Shown here in pieces: positions 53,360 to 63,137 of a stretch of 64,000 nt of DNA. Each line of letters begins with the position of its first letter. The first letter of the stretch is position 1. The notes under the pieces are model-generated. The model saw nothing but the letters and a program-made list of their open reading frames with translations, had not been told where the DNA came from and made no database searches. Source of the stretch: Helicobacter mesocricetorum (GTDB lineage Bacteria > Campylobacterota > Campylobacteria > Campylobacterales > Helicobacteraceae); contig NZ_FZPJ01000004.1 of the NCBI RefSeq assembly GCF_900198605.1, positions 1 through 64,000 on the forward strand. The letters are read 5' to 3'. Position numbers and translations under genes: made by a program.

Positions 53360-55759
53360 ATGCAATTAGAACGTTATGGAGAATTCCCAAAGCAATTACC
53401 AATAATCATTGAAGAAGATATGTTTTTGTATCCTTTTATGATAGCACCTCTTTTTATTAGTGATGAGGAAAATATTAAAGCCATAGATATAGCCATAGAA
53501 AGTAGCAATAAACTCATTTTTATTACAGCTTCTAAAAATAGAGAAGATGAGGAAGAGACCTTTTATGATGTAGGTGTAATTGGCACTATTATGCGCCGTG
53601 TTGTGTTACCAGAGGGAAGAGTAAAAATTCTTTTTCAAGGCTTAAGTCGGGGAAGTATTTCAGAGATTACTTCTAAAAGCCCTTTGATTGCAGAAATTAC
53701 GCCCATCCTTTCAACCAGTTATGATGCAAGTCGTGTGGAAGCAATTTTATCAGTTTTAAAAGAGAAATTACGCACTTTATATAGTATCTCACAAATGTTT
53801 CCACAGGATTTATTAAGAAGCATTAATGAAACTATGGATCCCAATCGTGCTGCAGATTTAATTGCTAGTGCAGCACGATTAAAAAAAGAACAAGCTTATA
53901 AAGTTTTTAAAGAAAATGATCCAGAAGAAAGGCTTGTAACGCTTATTGATATTATTATGGAAGAGATTAAAGCTCAGCAGATTCAAAAAGAAATTAAAAA
54001 TAAAGTCAATTCCCAAATGGAAAAGATTAACAAAGAATATTTTTTAAAAGAGCAATTAAAGCAAATCCAAAAAGAACTTGGAGTAGATAATGGCAAAGAT
54101 GTTGAAATAGAGGAGTATAGGAAAAAGTTAGAGAACTTTAAGGATGTGATGAGTAAAGATGCTTATAAAGAGATTGCCAAACAAATCAATAAGCTTTCAA
54201 GGATGCATCCTGATAGTGCTGATGCAAATTTGTTGCAAAATTATATAGAGCTTGTTTTGGAGATTCCCTTTGGGAGCTATTCTAAAAAAACTTTAAAAAT
54301 AACAGAAGTAGAAAACCAACTCAATAAAGATCATTATGCCTTACAAAAGCCCAAAGAAAGGATTGTTGAGTATTTTGCAGTGCGAGAACTTCTTGCTTTG
54401 CGAGGGAAAAAAAACAATGACTCTAAGGGGACTATTTTGTGCTTTTATGGACCTCCAGGTGTCGGTAAGACGAGCCTTGCAAACTCTATTGCCACAGCCT
54501 TAAAGAGGAAGCTTATTAGGATTGCGCTAGGAGGCTTAGAAGATGTTAATGAGCTAAGGGGGCATAGACGCACTTATATTGGGGCAATGCCCGGGAGAAT
54601 CGTGCAAGGGTTAATTGATGCTAAGGAGATGAATCCGGTTATTGTTTTAGATGAGATTGATAAGATTCATTATTCTTTTAGGGGTGATCCTTCTTCGGCT
54701 TTATTAGAGATTTTAGATCCTGAACAAAACAAAGAATTTAGAGACTATTACACAAACTTTAGCTTAGATTTATCCCAAGTTATTTTTATCGCTACTGCTA
54801 ATGATATTACACAGATTCCAGCTCCTTTGCGTGATAGAATGGAATTTATTAATATTAACAGCTATACCCCAAGCCAAAAGGAGCAAATTGCCAAAAAATA
54901 TCTTATTCCACAAGAATTAAAAAAACACGGCTTACAAAATTCTGAAATCTCCTTTACTTTGCCTGCTATTAAGGTTTTGATTGAAAAATATACAAGGGAA
55001 GCAGGGGTTAGGAATCTAAGGCGAAAAATCGCACAAATTTTGCGTAAAGTTGCTAAAGAGATTCTTAGAGGCAATCAAGAAAAGATAGCTATTACACCTA
55101 AAAACATAGGAAACTATTTGGATAAAATTGTTTTTGAGTTTGAAAATGCTGATAAGAAAAGCGAGGTAGGGCTTGTCAATGGTTTAGCTTGGACAAGCGT
55201 TGGTGGAGATGTTTTGAAGATTGAAGCTTTGAAAATTAAAGGCAAGGGGGGGCTTAATCTTACAGGAAATTTAGGCGATGTGATGAAAGAGAGTGCAAGG
55301 ATTGCTTATTCCTATGTGAAGTCTTTGATTGATAGTGGGGAATTAAAGGTTGATAAGGCATTAATTGCCACAGCGCAAAAAAGCAAAAAGCAAGATTTTG
55401 AGGCAAATATTTATAATTGTTTTGACATTCATTTGCATGTGCCAGAGGGTGCTACGCCAAAAGATGGTCCAAGTGCTGGAATAGCCATAGGAAGTGCTTT
55501 AGCCTCCATTTTTACTAATCGTCCTGCTAAAAGCACATTGGCTATGACAGGAGAATTGACATTGTGTGGGAAGGTCTTGCCTATTGGTGGATTGCAAGAA
55601 AAGCTTATTGCAGCTTATAAAAGTGGGATGAAAGAAGTATTAATCCCTAAGAAAAATTTTGAGAGAGATATTGAAGAGATACCCCAAGAGGTTAGAGAGG
55701 GGTTGCAAATATATCCTGTGGAACATTTTAAAGAAGTCTTAAAATATGTTTTAATTTAA
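53360..55759 (+). CDS. lon: ATP-dependent protease Lon
   Basis: 799 residues. Lon unfolds and degrades damaged or regulatory proteins. LAN domain (about 10-200), AAA+ with Walker A GPPGVGKTS (about 362-370) and Walker B IVLDEIDKI, and the protease domain with Ser in KDGPSAGIAIG (about 700) and Lys in GGLQEKLIAA. The start 53360 (AGGAAAT upstream) aligns with other Campylobacterota; an in-frame ATG at 53348 lies inside bamD's last codons. Its stop overlaps rnhB (TAATG). Confidence 0.96.
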   Translation: MQLERYGEFPKQLPIIIEEDMFLYPFMIAPLFISDEENIKAIDIAIESSNKLIFITASKNREDEEETFYDVGVIGTIMRRVVLPEGRVKILFQGLSRGSISEITSKSPLIAEITPILSTSYDASRVEAILSVLKEKLRTLYSISQMFPQDLLRSINETMDPNRAADLIASAARLKKEQAYKVFKENDPEERLVTLIDIIMEEIKAQQIQKEIKNKVNSQMEKINKEYFLKEQLKQIQKELGVDNGKDVEIEEYRKKLENFKDVMSKDAYKEIAKQINKLSRMHPDSADANLLQNYIELVLEIPFGSYSKKTLKITEVENQLNKDHYALQKPKERIVEYFAVRELLALRGKKNNDSKGTILCFYGPPGVGKTSLANSIATALKRKLIRIALGGLEDVNELRGHRRTYIGAMPGRIVQGLIDAKEMNPVIVLDEIDKIHYSFRGDPSSALLEILDPEQNKEFRDYYTNFSLDLSQVIFIATANDITQIPAPLRDRMEFININSYTPSQKEQIAKKYLIPQELKKHGLQNSEISFTLPAIKVLIEKYTREAGVRNLRRKIAQILRKVAKEILRGNQEKIAITPKNIGNYLDKIVFEFENADKKSEVGLVNGLAWTSVGGDVLKIEALKIKGKGGLNLTGNLGDVMKESARIAYSYVKSLIDSGELKVDKALIATAQKSKKQDFEANIYNCFDIHLHVPEGATPKDGPSAGIAIGSALASIFTNRPAKSTLAMTGELTLCGKVLPIGGLQEKLIAAYKSGMKEVLIPKKNFERDIEEIPQEVREGLQIYPVEHFKEVLKYVLI

Positions 55760-56340
55760 TGGAATCTCTTTTACCTCCTGATTATGATATTGTAGTTTGT
55801 GGGATTGATGAGGCAGGAAGAGGATGTATAGCGGGTTCTCTCTTTGTTTGTGGAGTGATTTTAAGCCCAAATATCCCCCTTGCTTTAAAGGCGCAGTTAA
55901 AAGATTCTAAAAGTCTCTCTGAAACCAAACGCAATATGTTAGCTCCCCTTATTCAAAGATTTAGCGATTTTTATTTAGTCAAAAAAACACATCAAGAGAT
56001 TGATGATAAGGGGTTGTCTCTTTGTCTGCAAGAAGCCTTAAAGGAGATTTTACAGAATCTAAAAGCCCCTAAATATATTTTTGATGGAAATTGCAAATTT
56101 GGGGTAGATTTGTTACAAACTCTTATAAAGGGAGATTCTAAACTCCCTTGCATTAGCGCGGCAAGTATTTTGGCAAAAAATGCAAAGGATAAAGAAATGA
56201 TAGATTTGGATACCCTCTATCCTCAATATGGCTTTAAAAAGAATAAAGGCTATGGAAGTAAAGAGCATTTAAAGGCTATTAAAGACTATGGTTATTGCCC
56301 AATTCATAGAATAAGCTTTAAGCTAAAATCCCTAATGTAA
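55759..56340 (+). CDS. rnhB: Ribonuclease HII
   Basis: 193 residues. RNase HII removes ribonucleotides from DNA. Catalytic acidic residues in GIDEAGRG (Asp17, Glu18) and further Asp in the YIFDGNCKF region and DLDTLYPQYGF segment are present, with KSLSETKR and SAASILAKNAKD as family marks. ATG overlaps the lon stop by 1 nt, so the two are cotranscribed. Confidence 0.93.
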   Translation: MESLLPPDYDIVVCGIDEAGRGCIAGSLFVCGVILSPNIPLALKAQLKDSKSLSETKRNMLAPLIQRFSDFYLVKKTHQEIDDKGLSLCLQEALKEILQNLKAPKYIFDGNCKFGVDLLQTLIKGDSKLPCISAASILAKNAKDKEMIDLDTLYPQYGFKKNKGYGSKEHLKAIKDYGYCPIHRISFKLKSLM

Positions 56341-56436
56341 ATCAACCTAGACTTTATGGTGTTAAAGCCCTAGTTTATATACAATGCTTTCTAGGATTTT
56401 GGTTATAATGCTTATGAGTGAAATTTAGGAGTGAAG

Positions 56437-57630
56437 ATGGTAGAAGATTTAAAGCAAATGGATTTAGACTATGTTTTGCATACTTATGCACGAGATTATA
56501 CGCATTTTGTCAAAGGCAGTGGAGCTAGATTGTTTGATAAGAGCGGGAGGGATTATATTGATTTTGGTTCAGGTATTGCAGTTTGTAGTGTAGGACACGG
56601 AAATGAACGTTTAGCAAAAGCCCTTAGTGAGCAAGCTTATAATCTCATTCATACTTCTAATCTTTATTGCATTGAGCCACAGGTAAGATTGGCTAAAAAA
56701 CTCGTAGAATTAAGTGGCTATGATATGCGGGTATTTTTTGCTAATTCTGGAGCGGAAGCTAATGAGGGGGCATTAAAGATTGCAAGAAAATTTGGGGAAG
56801 AATTAGGGAAAATTAAACGTTATCAAATCATTACTTTAGATTCTTCTTTTCACGGACGCACTATTAGCACTTTAAAGGCTACCGCACAAAATAAAATGCA
56901 TCATTATTTTGGTCCTTATCCTGATGGTTTTGTATATGCTAAAAATTTAGCAGAGATTCCCCATAAGGTTAGCAATATTACTTGCGCAGTTTTGTTAGAA
57001 TTAGTGCAAGGTGAGGGAGGAATTACTCCTTTAGATAGAGAGGAAATACTCCATTTAGAGAAGTTTTTGAAAGAAAAAAATATTCTTTTTATGGTTGATG
57101 AGGTGCAAACAGGTATTTACCGAAGTGGAGAGCTTTTTGCTTCACGCAAATATGGGATAAATCCTGATGTTATAACGACTGCAAAGGGTTTAGGTGGAGG
57201 AGTTCCTATTGGTGCGGTGATGACGACTTTAAAAGATATTTTTGTTGCTGGGGATCACGGAAGCACTTTTGGGGGGAATTTTTTATCCACTAGAGCAGGT
57301 TTAGAGGTTTTAGAGATTTTAGAAGAAGAGAAGAGTAGCGGGAGATTGGATACTAAAATAGAGTGTTTTAGCGTAAAACTTCAAAATTTGCAAAAAACCT
57401 ATCCTGAAATTTTTATAGAAGAGGTGGGATTAGGATTGATGCGTGGTCTTAGAATGCGTAATTTGGATACTTTAGAGAATCTTCTAAAAAATGCAAAGCA
57501 AAATCAGGTTTTAATCCTTAAAAGCGGTAAAAATACCGCACGATTCTTGCCGCCTTTAACCATCACCTTAGAAGAGATAGAAGAGGGGTTTAAACGATTA
57601 GAGAGAGCCATAAGAGATTTAAAGCTTTAA
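56437..57630 (+). CDS. argD: Acetylornithine aminotransferase
   Basis: 397 residues from ATG 56437 (TAGGAG 5-6 nt upstream). PLP-dependent class III aminotransferase making N-acetylornithine from the semialdehyde; often also serves in lysine synthesis. Motifs: YIDFGSGIAVCSVGHGN, FFANSGAEANEGALKIARK, FHGRT, the DEVQTG Asp and TTAKGLGGGVPIGAV with the Schiff-base Lys. argB lies at 47.2 kb. Convergent overlap of 4 bp with msrA. Confidence 0.93.
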   Translation: MVEDLKQMDLDYVLHTYARDYTHFVKGSGARLFDKSGRDYIDFGSGIAVCSVGHGNERLAKALSEQAYNLIHTSNLYCIEPQVRLAKKLVELSGYDMRVFFANSGAEANEGALKIARKFGEELGKIKRYQIITLDSSFHGRTISTLKATAQNKMHHYFGPYPDGFVYAKNLAEIPHKVSNITCAVLLELVQGEGGITPLDREEILHLEKFLKEKNILFMVDEVQTGIYRSGELFASRKYGINPDVITTAKGLGGGVPIGAVMTTLKDIFVAGDHGSTFGGNFLSTRAGLEVLEILEEEKSSGRLDTKIECFSVKLQNLQKTYPEIFIEEVGLGLMRGLRMRNLDTLENLLKNAKQNQVLILKSGKNTARFLPPLTITLEEIEEGFKRLERAIRDLKL

Positions 57631-58121
57631 ATCTCTTCTAAAGCTTTGCTTAAGTCAATATGGCAATAGCCCTTAGGGTTTTTTGCAAGATATTTTTGGT
57701 GGTAGGTTTCTGCAAGATAAAAATTTTCTAATAGCCCCACTTCTGTTTGAATCTTTTGGGGCAAGGTTTTTTGCAGGGTATCAACGAAACTTTGAATTTT
57801 CTTAAGAAGGGTTACATCTTGAACAAAGATTCCAGAGCGGTATTGTGTGCCAAAGTCGTTGCCTTGATAATTAAGGGCAAAGGGGTCAATGATGCTAAAA
57901 AATCGTTTTAAGATCTCATCTAGGCTTAAAATATTCTCTTCAAACACAAGCTCTAAGGTTTCTGTGGCACCTGTTTGCCCGGTGCATACTAAGGCATAGT
58001 TGGGGTTTTGTATTTTAGAGTTTGCATAACCCACTTTGGAATCTATCACGCCCTTTAATAAATCAAAATATCCTTGAATCCCCCAAAAGCATCCACCTGC
58101 TAGATAAATGGTTTGTTGCAT
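57627..58121 (-). CDS. msrA: Peptide methionine sulfoxide reductase MsrA
   Basis: 164 residues. Reduces S-form methionine sulfoxide in proteins. Catalytic GGCFWGIQ (Cys11), conserved DPFALNYQGNDFGTQYRSGIF and the C-terminal YHQKYLAKNPKGYC motif. It is a single-domain MsrA (no MsrB fusion). It is convergent with argD and divergent from glpQ. Confidence 0.94.
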   Translation of the reverse strand: MQQTIYLAGGCFWGIQGYFDLLKGVIDSKVGYANSKIQNPNYALVCTGQTGATETLELVFEENILSLDEILKRFFSIIDPFALNYQGNDFGTQYRSGIFVQDVTLLKKIQSFVDTLQKTLPQKIQTEVGLLENFYLAETYHQKYLAKNPKGYCHIDLSKALEEI

Positions 58122-58229
58122 AGTAATCCTTATTATTTACTCAATCTTTACTAAATCCTACGTTTAGATTTTACCTTATTCTCCTATAATGCAGTATGAA
58201 ATTTTAAAATCCAAGATTAAGGAGAGAGA

Positions 58230-59282
58230 ATGAAAAATATTTTTTTGGGTATTTTTTTAGGCGTGTTTTGTTTGGCGCAACCAAAACTCATCATTGCTCA
58301 TAGGGGGGCAAGTGGTTATCTACCTGAGCATACTTTAGAGGCTAAAGTATTGGCGTATGCTCTTAATGCTAATTATATTGAGCAAGATTTGGCGATGAGT
58401 AAGGATGATCATTTGATTGTGATTCACGATTTGTATTTGGATAAGGTAAGTGATGTAAAAGAAAAATTTCCAAATAGGGCTAGAAAAGATGGACATTATT
58501 ATGTGATTGATTTTACTTTAGATGAGCTTAGAAAATTGCGTATGAGTGAGGCTTTTAGCTGGAAAAATCAGCAAAGAAACCCTATTTATCCACAACGTTT
58601 TCCTGTTGGAAAATCTTATTTTACCTTACATACTTTTGAAGAAGAAATTGAGCTTATTGAGGGATTAAATCAAATCTTTGGCAAAGATATAGGTTTATAT
58701 GTTGAGATTAAAAAACCTTGGTTCCATACTCAAGAGGGAAAAGATATTGCCAAAAAGACTTTAGAGGTATTGAAATCATATGGTTATACTACTAAAGATA
58801 GTAAGGTGTATCTCCAAAGTTTTGACTATCCTAATTTACTTTATATCAAAAAAGAGCTATTTCCTAAAATGAATATGGATTTAAAGTTAATAGCCTTAGT
58901 CGATGAACATCCTTCAAAAGAAACTTACGAATTCATTAAAGGAGAGTGGAGAGCTTATGATTTTTCTTATTTGTTAAGGGATAAAAATTATGCAGAAATT
59001 GCAAAAAATGTTGATGGGTTAGGGATTTGGAATGATTTGATTTTTGATATTAAAAAGAGCAAAAAGGGTTCCATTGTGCCTAATAATATCGTCAAGAATG
59101 CTCATTTGTATGGTTTGGAAGTCCATACTTATACAGGCAGAAGTGATGCCTTGCCTAGTTACGCTTCTTCGTTTGATGAGCTTTTAGAGGCAGTTTTGTT
59201 TAAAGCAGGTGCTGATGGGATTTTTACAGATTTTCCAGATACAGCTTTGAAGTTTGTGCAAGAGAAAAATATGCAAAAGTAG
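58230..59282 (+). CDS. glpQ: Periplasmic glycerophosphodiester phosphodiesterase
   Basis: 350 residues with a signal peptide (about 1-16, ending CLAQ). GDPD catalytic HRGASGYLPEHT (about 24-35), the metal Glu-Asp in NYIEQDLAMSKDDHLIVIHD, and the C-terminal YTGRSDALP and GADGIFTDFPD. It cleaves glycerophosphodiesters to glycerol 3-phosphate and an alcohol. AAGGAGAG precedes the ATG. It stands alone between msrA and clpB. Confidence 0.93.
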   Translation: MKNIFLGIFLGVFCLAQPKLIIAHRGASGYLPEHTLEAKVLAYALNANYIEQDLAMSKDDHLIVIHDLYLDKVSDVKEKFPNRARKDGHYYVIDFTLDELRKLRMSEAFSWKNQQRNPIYPQRFPVGKSYFTLHTFEEEIELIEGLNQIFGKDIGLYVEIKKPWFHTQEGKDIAKKTLEVLKSYGYTTKDSKVYLQSFDYPNLLYIKKELFPKMNMDLKLIALVDEHPSKETYEFIKGEWRAYDFSYLLRDKNYAEIAKNVDGLGIWNDLIFDIKKSKKGSIVPNNIVKNAHLYGLEVHTYTGRSDALPSYASSFDELLEAVLFKAGADGIFTDFPDTALKFVQEKNMQK

Positions 59283-59339
59283 TGAGAAATAGTCGCAAGA
59301 TGCTTGTAATTTAAACATTAGTTATTTACTATTATAAAA

Positions 59340-59360
59340 CTTGACAATAATAGACTAAAG
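59340..59360 (+). promoter_or_regulatory. HspR-binding (HAIR-like) operator on the clpB promoter
   Basis: CTTGACA-N7-ACTAAAG matches HAIR consensus CTTGAST-N7-ASTCAAG with one mismatch per half-site. It covers the -35 element and part of the spacer of the clpB promoter, so HspR binding would block transcription. Confidence 0.6.
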
Positions 59361-59369
59361 TTATATAAT
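59341..59369 (+). promoter_or_regulatory. Sigma-70-type promoter of clpB
   Basis: TTGACA (59341-59346) and TATAAT (59364-59369) with an ideal 17-bp spacer, about 31 nt before the ATG; AAGGAG is the ribosome site. Confidence 0.8.
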
Positions 59370-59399
59370 GCTCCTGAAATAAATCTTCAAGGAGTTCTT

Positions 59400-61973
59400 A
59401 TGAATCTTTTAGAAAAATTTACCAACACTTTGCAAGAAACATTAGAGCAAGGAGCGTCTTTAGCCTTACATAATAAAAACCCAGAAATTGAAGTTATTCA
59501 TTTGTTTTGGGCAATGCTTACGAATTCTAATTCTTTGCTTAATCAGGCTTTGAATCGATTAAATATAGAGAATGCAGCCTTAGAGCTAGAGGCAAAAAGT
59601 ATTGCGAATAATCTGCCAAAAAGCTCTTCTGTAATGAAAGAAAATCTCAAAATTTCTAAAAACTTAAGCGAGACTTTTAATGTTGCCCAAGGACTTGCCA
59701 CAAGCAATGGGGATTCTTATATCGCCGTGGATAGCTTTATCTTGGCGGGGTTGCAAAATGAAGTGATTAAAAATCTTTTTGGCAAATATCTTGATATTAA
59801 TGAGCTAAAAAAGACTTTTGAGGTTATGCGAAGCGGGGCAAAGATTGACTCACAAAGCGGAGATGAGAATTTAGAATCTTTAGAAAAATTTGGCATTGAT
59901 TTAACCAAAAAAGCCATTGATGGGAAGCTTGACCCTGTGATTGGGAGGGATGAGGAGATTACCCATATGATGCAAATTTTGATACGAAAAACAAAGAATA
60001 ATCCTATTTTGTTAGGCGAACCCGGAGTTGGAAAAACGGCTGTTGTAGAGGGATTAGCCCAAAAGATTATCAAAAAAGAAGTGCCACTATCCTTGCAAAA
60101 CAAAAGAGTCATAGCTTTGGATATGAGTGCTTTAATCGCTGGGGCGAAGTATCGTGGGGAGTTTGAAGATAGGTTAAAAAAGGTGATTGATGAGGTTAAA
60201 AAAAGCGGAAATGTGATTTTGTTTATTGATGAGATTCATACTATCGTAGGAGCTGGGGCTAGTGAGGGAAGTATGGATGCTGCAAATATTTTAAAACCCG
60301 CCCTTGCAAGAGGCGAGCTTCATACCATAGGAGCGACGACGCTTAAAGAGTATCGCAAATATTTTGAAAAAGATGCAGCATTACAAAGGAGATTCCAACC
60401 TGTATTGCTTAATGAGCCTAATGTCAATGAGGCTTTGCAGATTTTAAGAGGGATTAAAGAAAAGCTAGAAGCTCACCATAATGTAAGCATTACCGATGGC
60501 GCATTGGTAGCTGCTGCAAAGCTTTCTAATCGCTACATTACGGATAGATTCTTGCCCGATAAGGCGATTGATTTAATCGATGAAGCCGCTGCGGAGCTTA
60601 AAATGCAAATAGAATCAGAGCCTAGTGAGTTAGCCAAAATCAAGCGCATTATTGAATCGCTATGTGTGGAGAAGGAGGCGTTGTTAATGGAAAAAGAGGA
60701 CAAAAACCAAGCAAGGATTAATGAGATAGAAAAAGAGCTTGGCGATAAAGAAGAGCAAAAGAAAAACCTCCAAGCCCAGTTTGAAAACGAAAAACAAGTT
60801 TTCAATGCCATAGCCCAAATCAAAATACAAATTGATGCTTTACGCACAGAAAGTGAGCTTGCAAAACGCAATAGTGATTTTAATAAAGCCGCAGAGATTG
60901 ACTATGGGAAGATTCCAGAGCTTGAAAATCAACTAGAGGCACAAAATGAAAAATGGAAAAAAATGCAAGAGGCAGGGACTTTGCTAAAAAACGCTGTAAC
61001 CCCAGAATCTATCGCAGGAGTGGTTAGTCGCTGGAGCGGGATTCCTATTAAAAAAATGCTTCAAGATGAAAAAGAGCGAATTTTGAGGGTTGAAGAGGAG
61101 CTAAAAAAAGATGTGATAGGGCAAGATAAGGCGTTGCATTCCATAGCAAGGGCAATAAAGCGCAATAAAGCCGGGCTAAGTGAGTTTAATCGCCCTATTG
61201 GAAGTTTTTTGTTTTTGGGACCCACAGGGGTTGGGAAAACAGAGAGTGCTAAGACTTTAGCGCGATTCCTCTTTGATAGCGATAAGAATCTCATTCGGCT
61301 TGATATGAGTGAGTATATGGAAAAACACGCAGCAAGCAGACTTGTGGGTGCGCCTCCGGGGTATGTAGGCTATGAAGAGGGGGGGCAGCTTACAGAGGCG
61401 GTGCGTAGGAAGCCTTATAGTGTGGTGCTATTTGATGAGATAGAAAAAGCCCATCCAGATGTGTTTAATATGCTTTTGCAAGTGCTTGATGATGGGAGAT
61501 TGACGGATAATAAGGGTGTGGTGGTGGATTTTAGGAACACAATTATTATTTTAACGAGCAATATCGCAAGTGATAAGATTATGGAACTTAGTGATGAGGC
61601 GCAAAAAGAAAAGGCTGTAAAAGAGGCTTTGAAGGCTTACTTTAAGCCAGAATTTTTAAACCGCCTTGATGATATTGTGATTTTTAATCCTTTGGGATTA
61701 GAGCAGATTACGCACATTGTAGATATTTTGTTTAAAAATATTCAAAAGAAAGTTTCTGAAAGGGATATGACTATCACATTAGAGCAAAGTGCGAAGGAAT
61801 ATATCGCAAAAGTAGGATTTGATCCAATCTATGGCGCAAGACCTCTTAAGAGGGCTTTGTATGAGCAAGTAGAGGATGTTTTAGCGGATTTGATTTTGCA
61901 AGGTGCGATTAAAGAGGGGAGCGAGATTAGCTTTTATGCAGATGATGAGGGGATAAAAACCAGAATCGCTTAA
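59400..61973 (+). CDS. clpB: ATP-dependent chaperone ClpB
   Basis: 857 residues. ClpB with DnaK pulls polypeptides out of aggregates. Clp N-domain (about 5-145), first AAA+ with Walker [10 protein letters not shown] (about 205-213), the long coiled-coil middle domain (about 400-520, rich in Glu/Lys), and second AAA+ with Walker [10 protein letters not shown] (about 606-614) and the C-terminal ClpB domain. No ClpP-binding loop is expected in this family. A strong promoter with a HAIR-like operator precedes the gene, implying HspR-controlled heat-shock induction. Confidence 0.97.
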   Translation: MNLLEKFTNTLQETLEQGASLALHNKNPEIEVIHLFWAMLTNSNSLLNQALNRLNIENAALELEAKSIANNLPKSSSVMKENLKISKNLSETFNVAQGLATSNGDSYIAVDSFILAGLQNEVIKNLFGKYLDINELKKTFEVMRSGAKIDSQSGDENLESLEKFGIDLTKKAIDGKLDPVIGRDEEITHMMQILIRKTKNNPILLGEPGVGKTAVVEGLAQKIIKKEVPLSLQNKRVIALDMSALIAGAKYRGEFEDRLKKVIDEVKKSGNVILFIDEIHTIVGAGASEGSMDAANILKPALARGELHTIGATTLKEYRKYFEKDAALQRRFQPVLLNEPNVNEALQILRGIKEKLEAHHNVSITDGALVAAAKLSNRYITDRFLPDKAIDLIDEAAAELKMQIESEPSELAKIKRIIESLCVEKEALLMEKEDKNQARINEIEKELGDKEEQKKNLQAQFENEKQVFNAIAQIKIQIDALRTESELAKRNSDFNKAAEIDYGKIPELENQLEAQNEKWKKMQEAGTLLKNAVTPESIAGVVSRWSGIPIKKMLQDEKERILRVEEELKKDVIGQDKALHSIARAIKRNKAGLSEFNRPIGSFLFLGPTGVGKTESAKTLARFLFDSDKNLIRLDMSEYMEKHAASRLVGAPPGYVGYEEGGQLTEAVRRKPYSVVLFDEIEKAHPDVFNMLLQVLDDGRLTDNKGVVVDFRNTIIILTSNIASDKIMELSDEAQKEKAVKEALKAYFKPEFLNRLDDIVIFNPLGLEQITHIVDILFKNIQKKVSERDMTITLEQSAKEYIAKVGFDPIYGARPLKRALYEQVEDVLADLILQGAIKEGSEISFYADDEGIKTRIA

Positions 61974-62081
61974 GCATTGTCAAGCAATGAATCAAAGTCT
62001 CTTTAATGCTAAACTTTATCAAAAAATGATACAATGCTAAGATTAGTTACCAAGAAAATAATTTAAGCAAAAGGCAATAGA

Positions 62082-63137
62082 ATGCTTGATTATAAGACTT
62101 TTCGTTCTTTGCTGTTTAAAAGCAATCCAGAAAGTGTGCATAATTTTTTAGAATCTCTTTGCAAAATAGCCCCAAAAATCCCCTATCTTTTGCCCTTTTT
62201 AGCCCAAAAATCTTGCGTAGAAGATGCTTCATTAATGCAAAAGATTGATGGAATGGATTTTTATAACCCCATTGGTTTAGCAGCAGGGTTTGATAAAAAT
62301 GCGACGATGATAGAGACGCTTTGTTCTTTAGGGTTTTCGTTTTTAGAAGTTGGAGCAGTTACCCCAATGCCACAGCAAGGTAATCCTAAGCCTCGTTTGT
62401 GGCGACATATTACCGAAGAATCTTTACAAAACGTTATGGGATTTAATAATGATGGGGTGCAAAGTATTGCTAGTAGGATTGGAGGAATGTATCCTTTTTG
62501 CGTCCCATTAGGGATTAACATCGGGAAAAATAAAGCAACTCCCCAAGAAAAAGCTATTGAGGATTATTGCGCTTTAGCAAGAAGTTTTCAAATTACTAGT
62601 GATTATTTAAGCATTAATGTTTCTTCGCCCAATACGCCAGATTTACGAGATTTGCAAAATAAAGATTTTCTTAAAGAGCTATTTTTGGCATTAAGGGAGA
62701 TTTATTCTAAGCCTTTATATCTAAAGATTTCTCCAGATTTAGAAATAGATTCTATTTTGGAACTCATTGAGGTAGCACTTAGCAGTGGGGCAAATGGAAT
62801 CATTGCTACTAATACAACTACGGATTATTCTTTGGTTAAAACTCCCCAAAATTTAGGTGGCTTAAGTGGTAAGGTTTTAAGCCAAAAAAGTCGTGAAATT
62901 TTAAAAGAGATTGGCAAAGTGTATGCCAAAAAGACCACAATTATCAGTGTTGGGGGGATTTTTGACGCCAAAGAAGCTTATGAGAGGATTGCTTTGGGTG
63001 CAAATCTCATCCAAGTTTATAGTGGTTTGATTTTCGAAGGTCCTTTGCTTGTTTGGAAGATTAATCAAGGTTTAAAAGAATTATTAAATAATGATGGATT
63101 GGATAATATTTCCCAATTAGTAGGGGCTAATTTATAA
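62082..63137 (+). CDS. pyrD: Dihydroorotate dehydrogenase (quinone)
   Basis: 351 residues, class 2 (membrane-associated, quinone-dependent). It oxidises dihydroorotate to orotate. FMN-site motifs: NPIGLAAGFDKNATM, EVGAVTPMPQQGNPKPRLWR, NVSSPNTPDLR, KISPDLE and ISVGGIFDAKEAYE; the N-terminal helical extension associates with the membrane. Stop overlaps the next ATG by 1 nt (TAATG), as in the H. pylori pyrD/M16 protease pair. Confidence 0.95.
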   Translation: MLDYKTFRSLLFKSNPESVHNFLESLCKIAPKIPYLLPFLAQKSCVEDASLMQKIDGMDFYNPIGLAAGFDKNATMIETLCSLGFSFLEVGAVTPMPQQGNPKPRLWRHITEESLQNVMGFNNDGVQSIASRIGGMYPFCVPLGINIGKNKATPQEKAIEDYCALARSFQITSDYLSINVSSPNTPDLRDLQNKDFLKELFLALREIYSKPLYLKISPDLEIDSILELIEVALSSGANGIIATNTTTDYSLVKTPQNLGGLSGKVLSQKSREILKEIGKVYAKKTTIISVGGIFDAKEAYERIALGANLIQVYSGLIFEGPLLVWKINQGLKELLNNDGLDNISQLVGANL

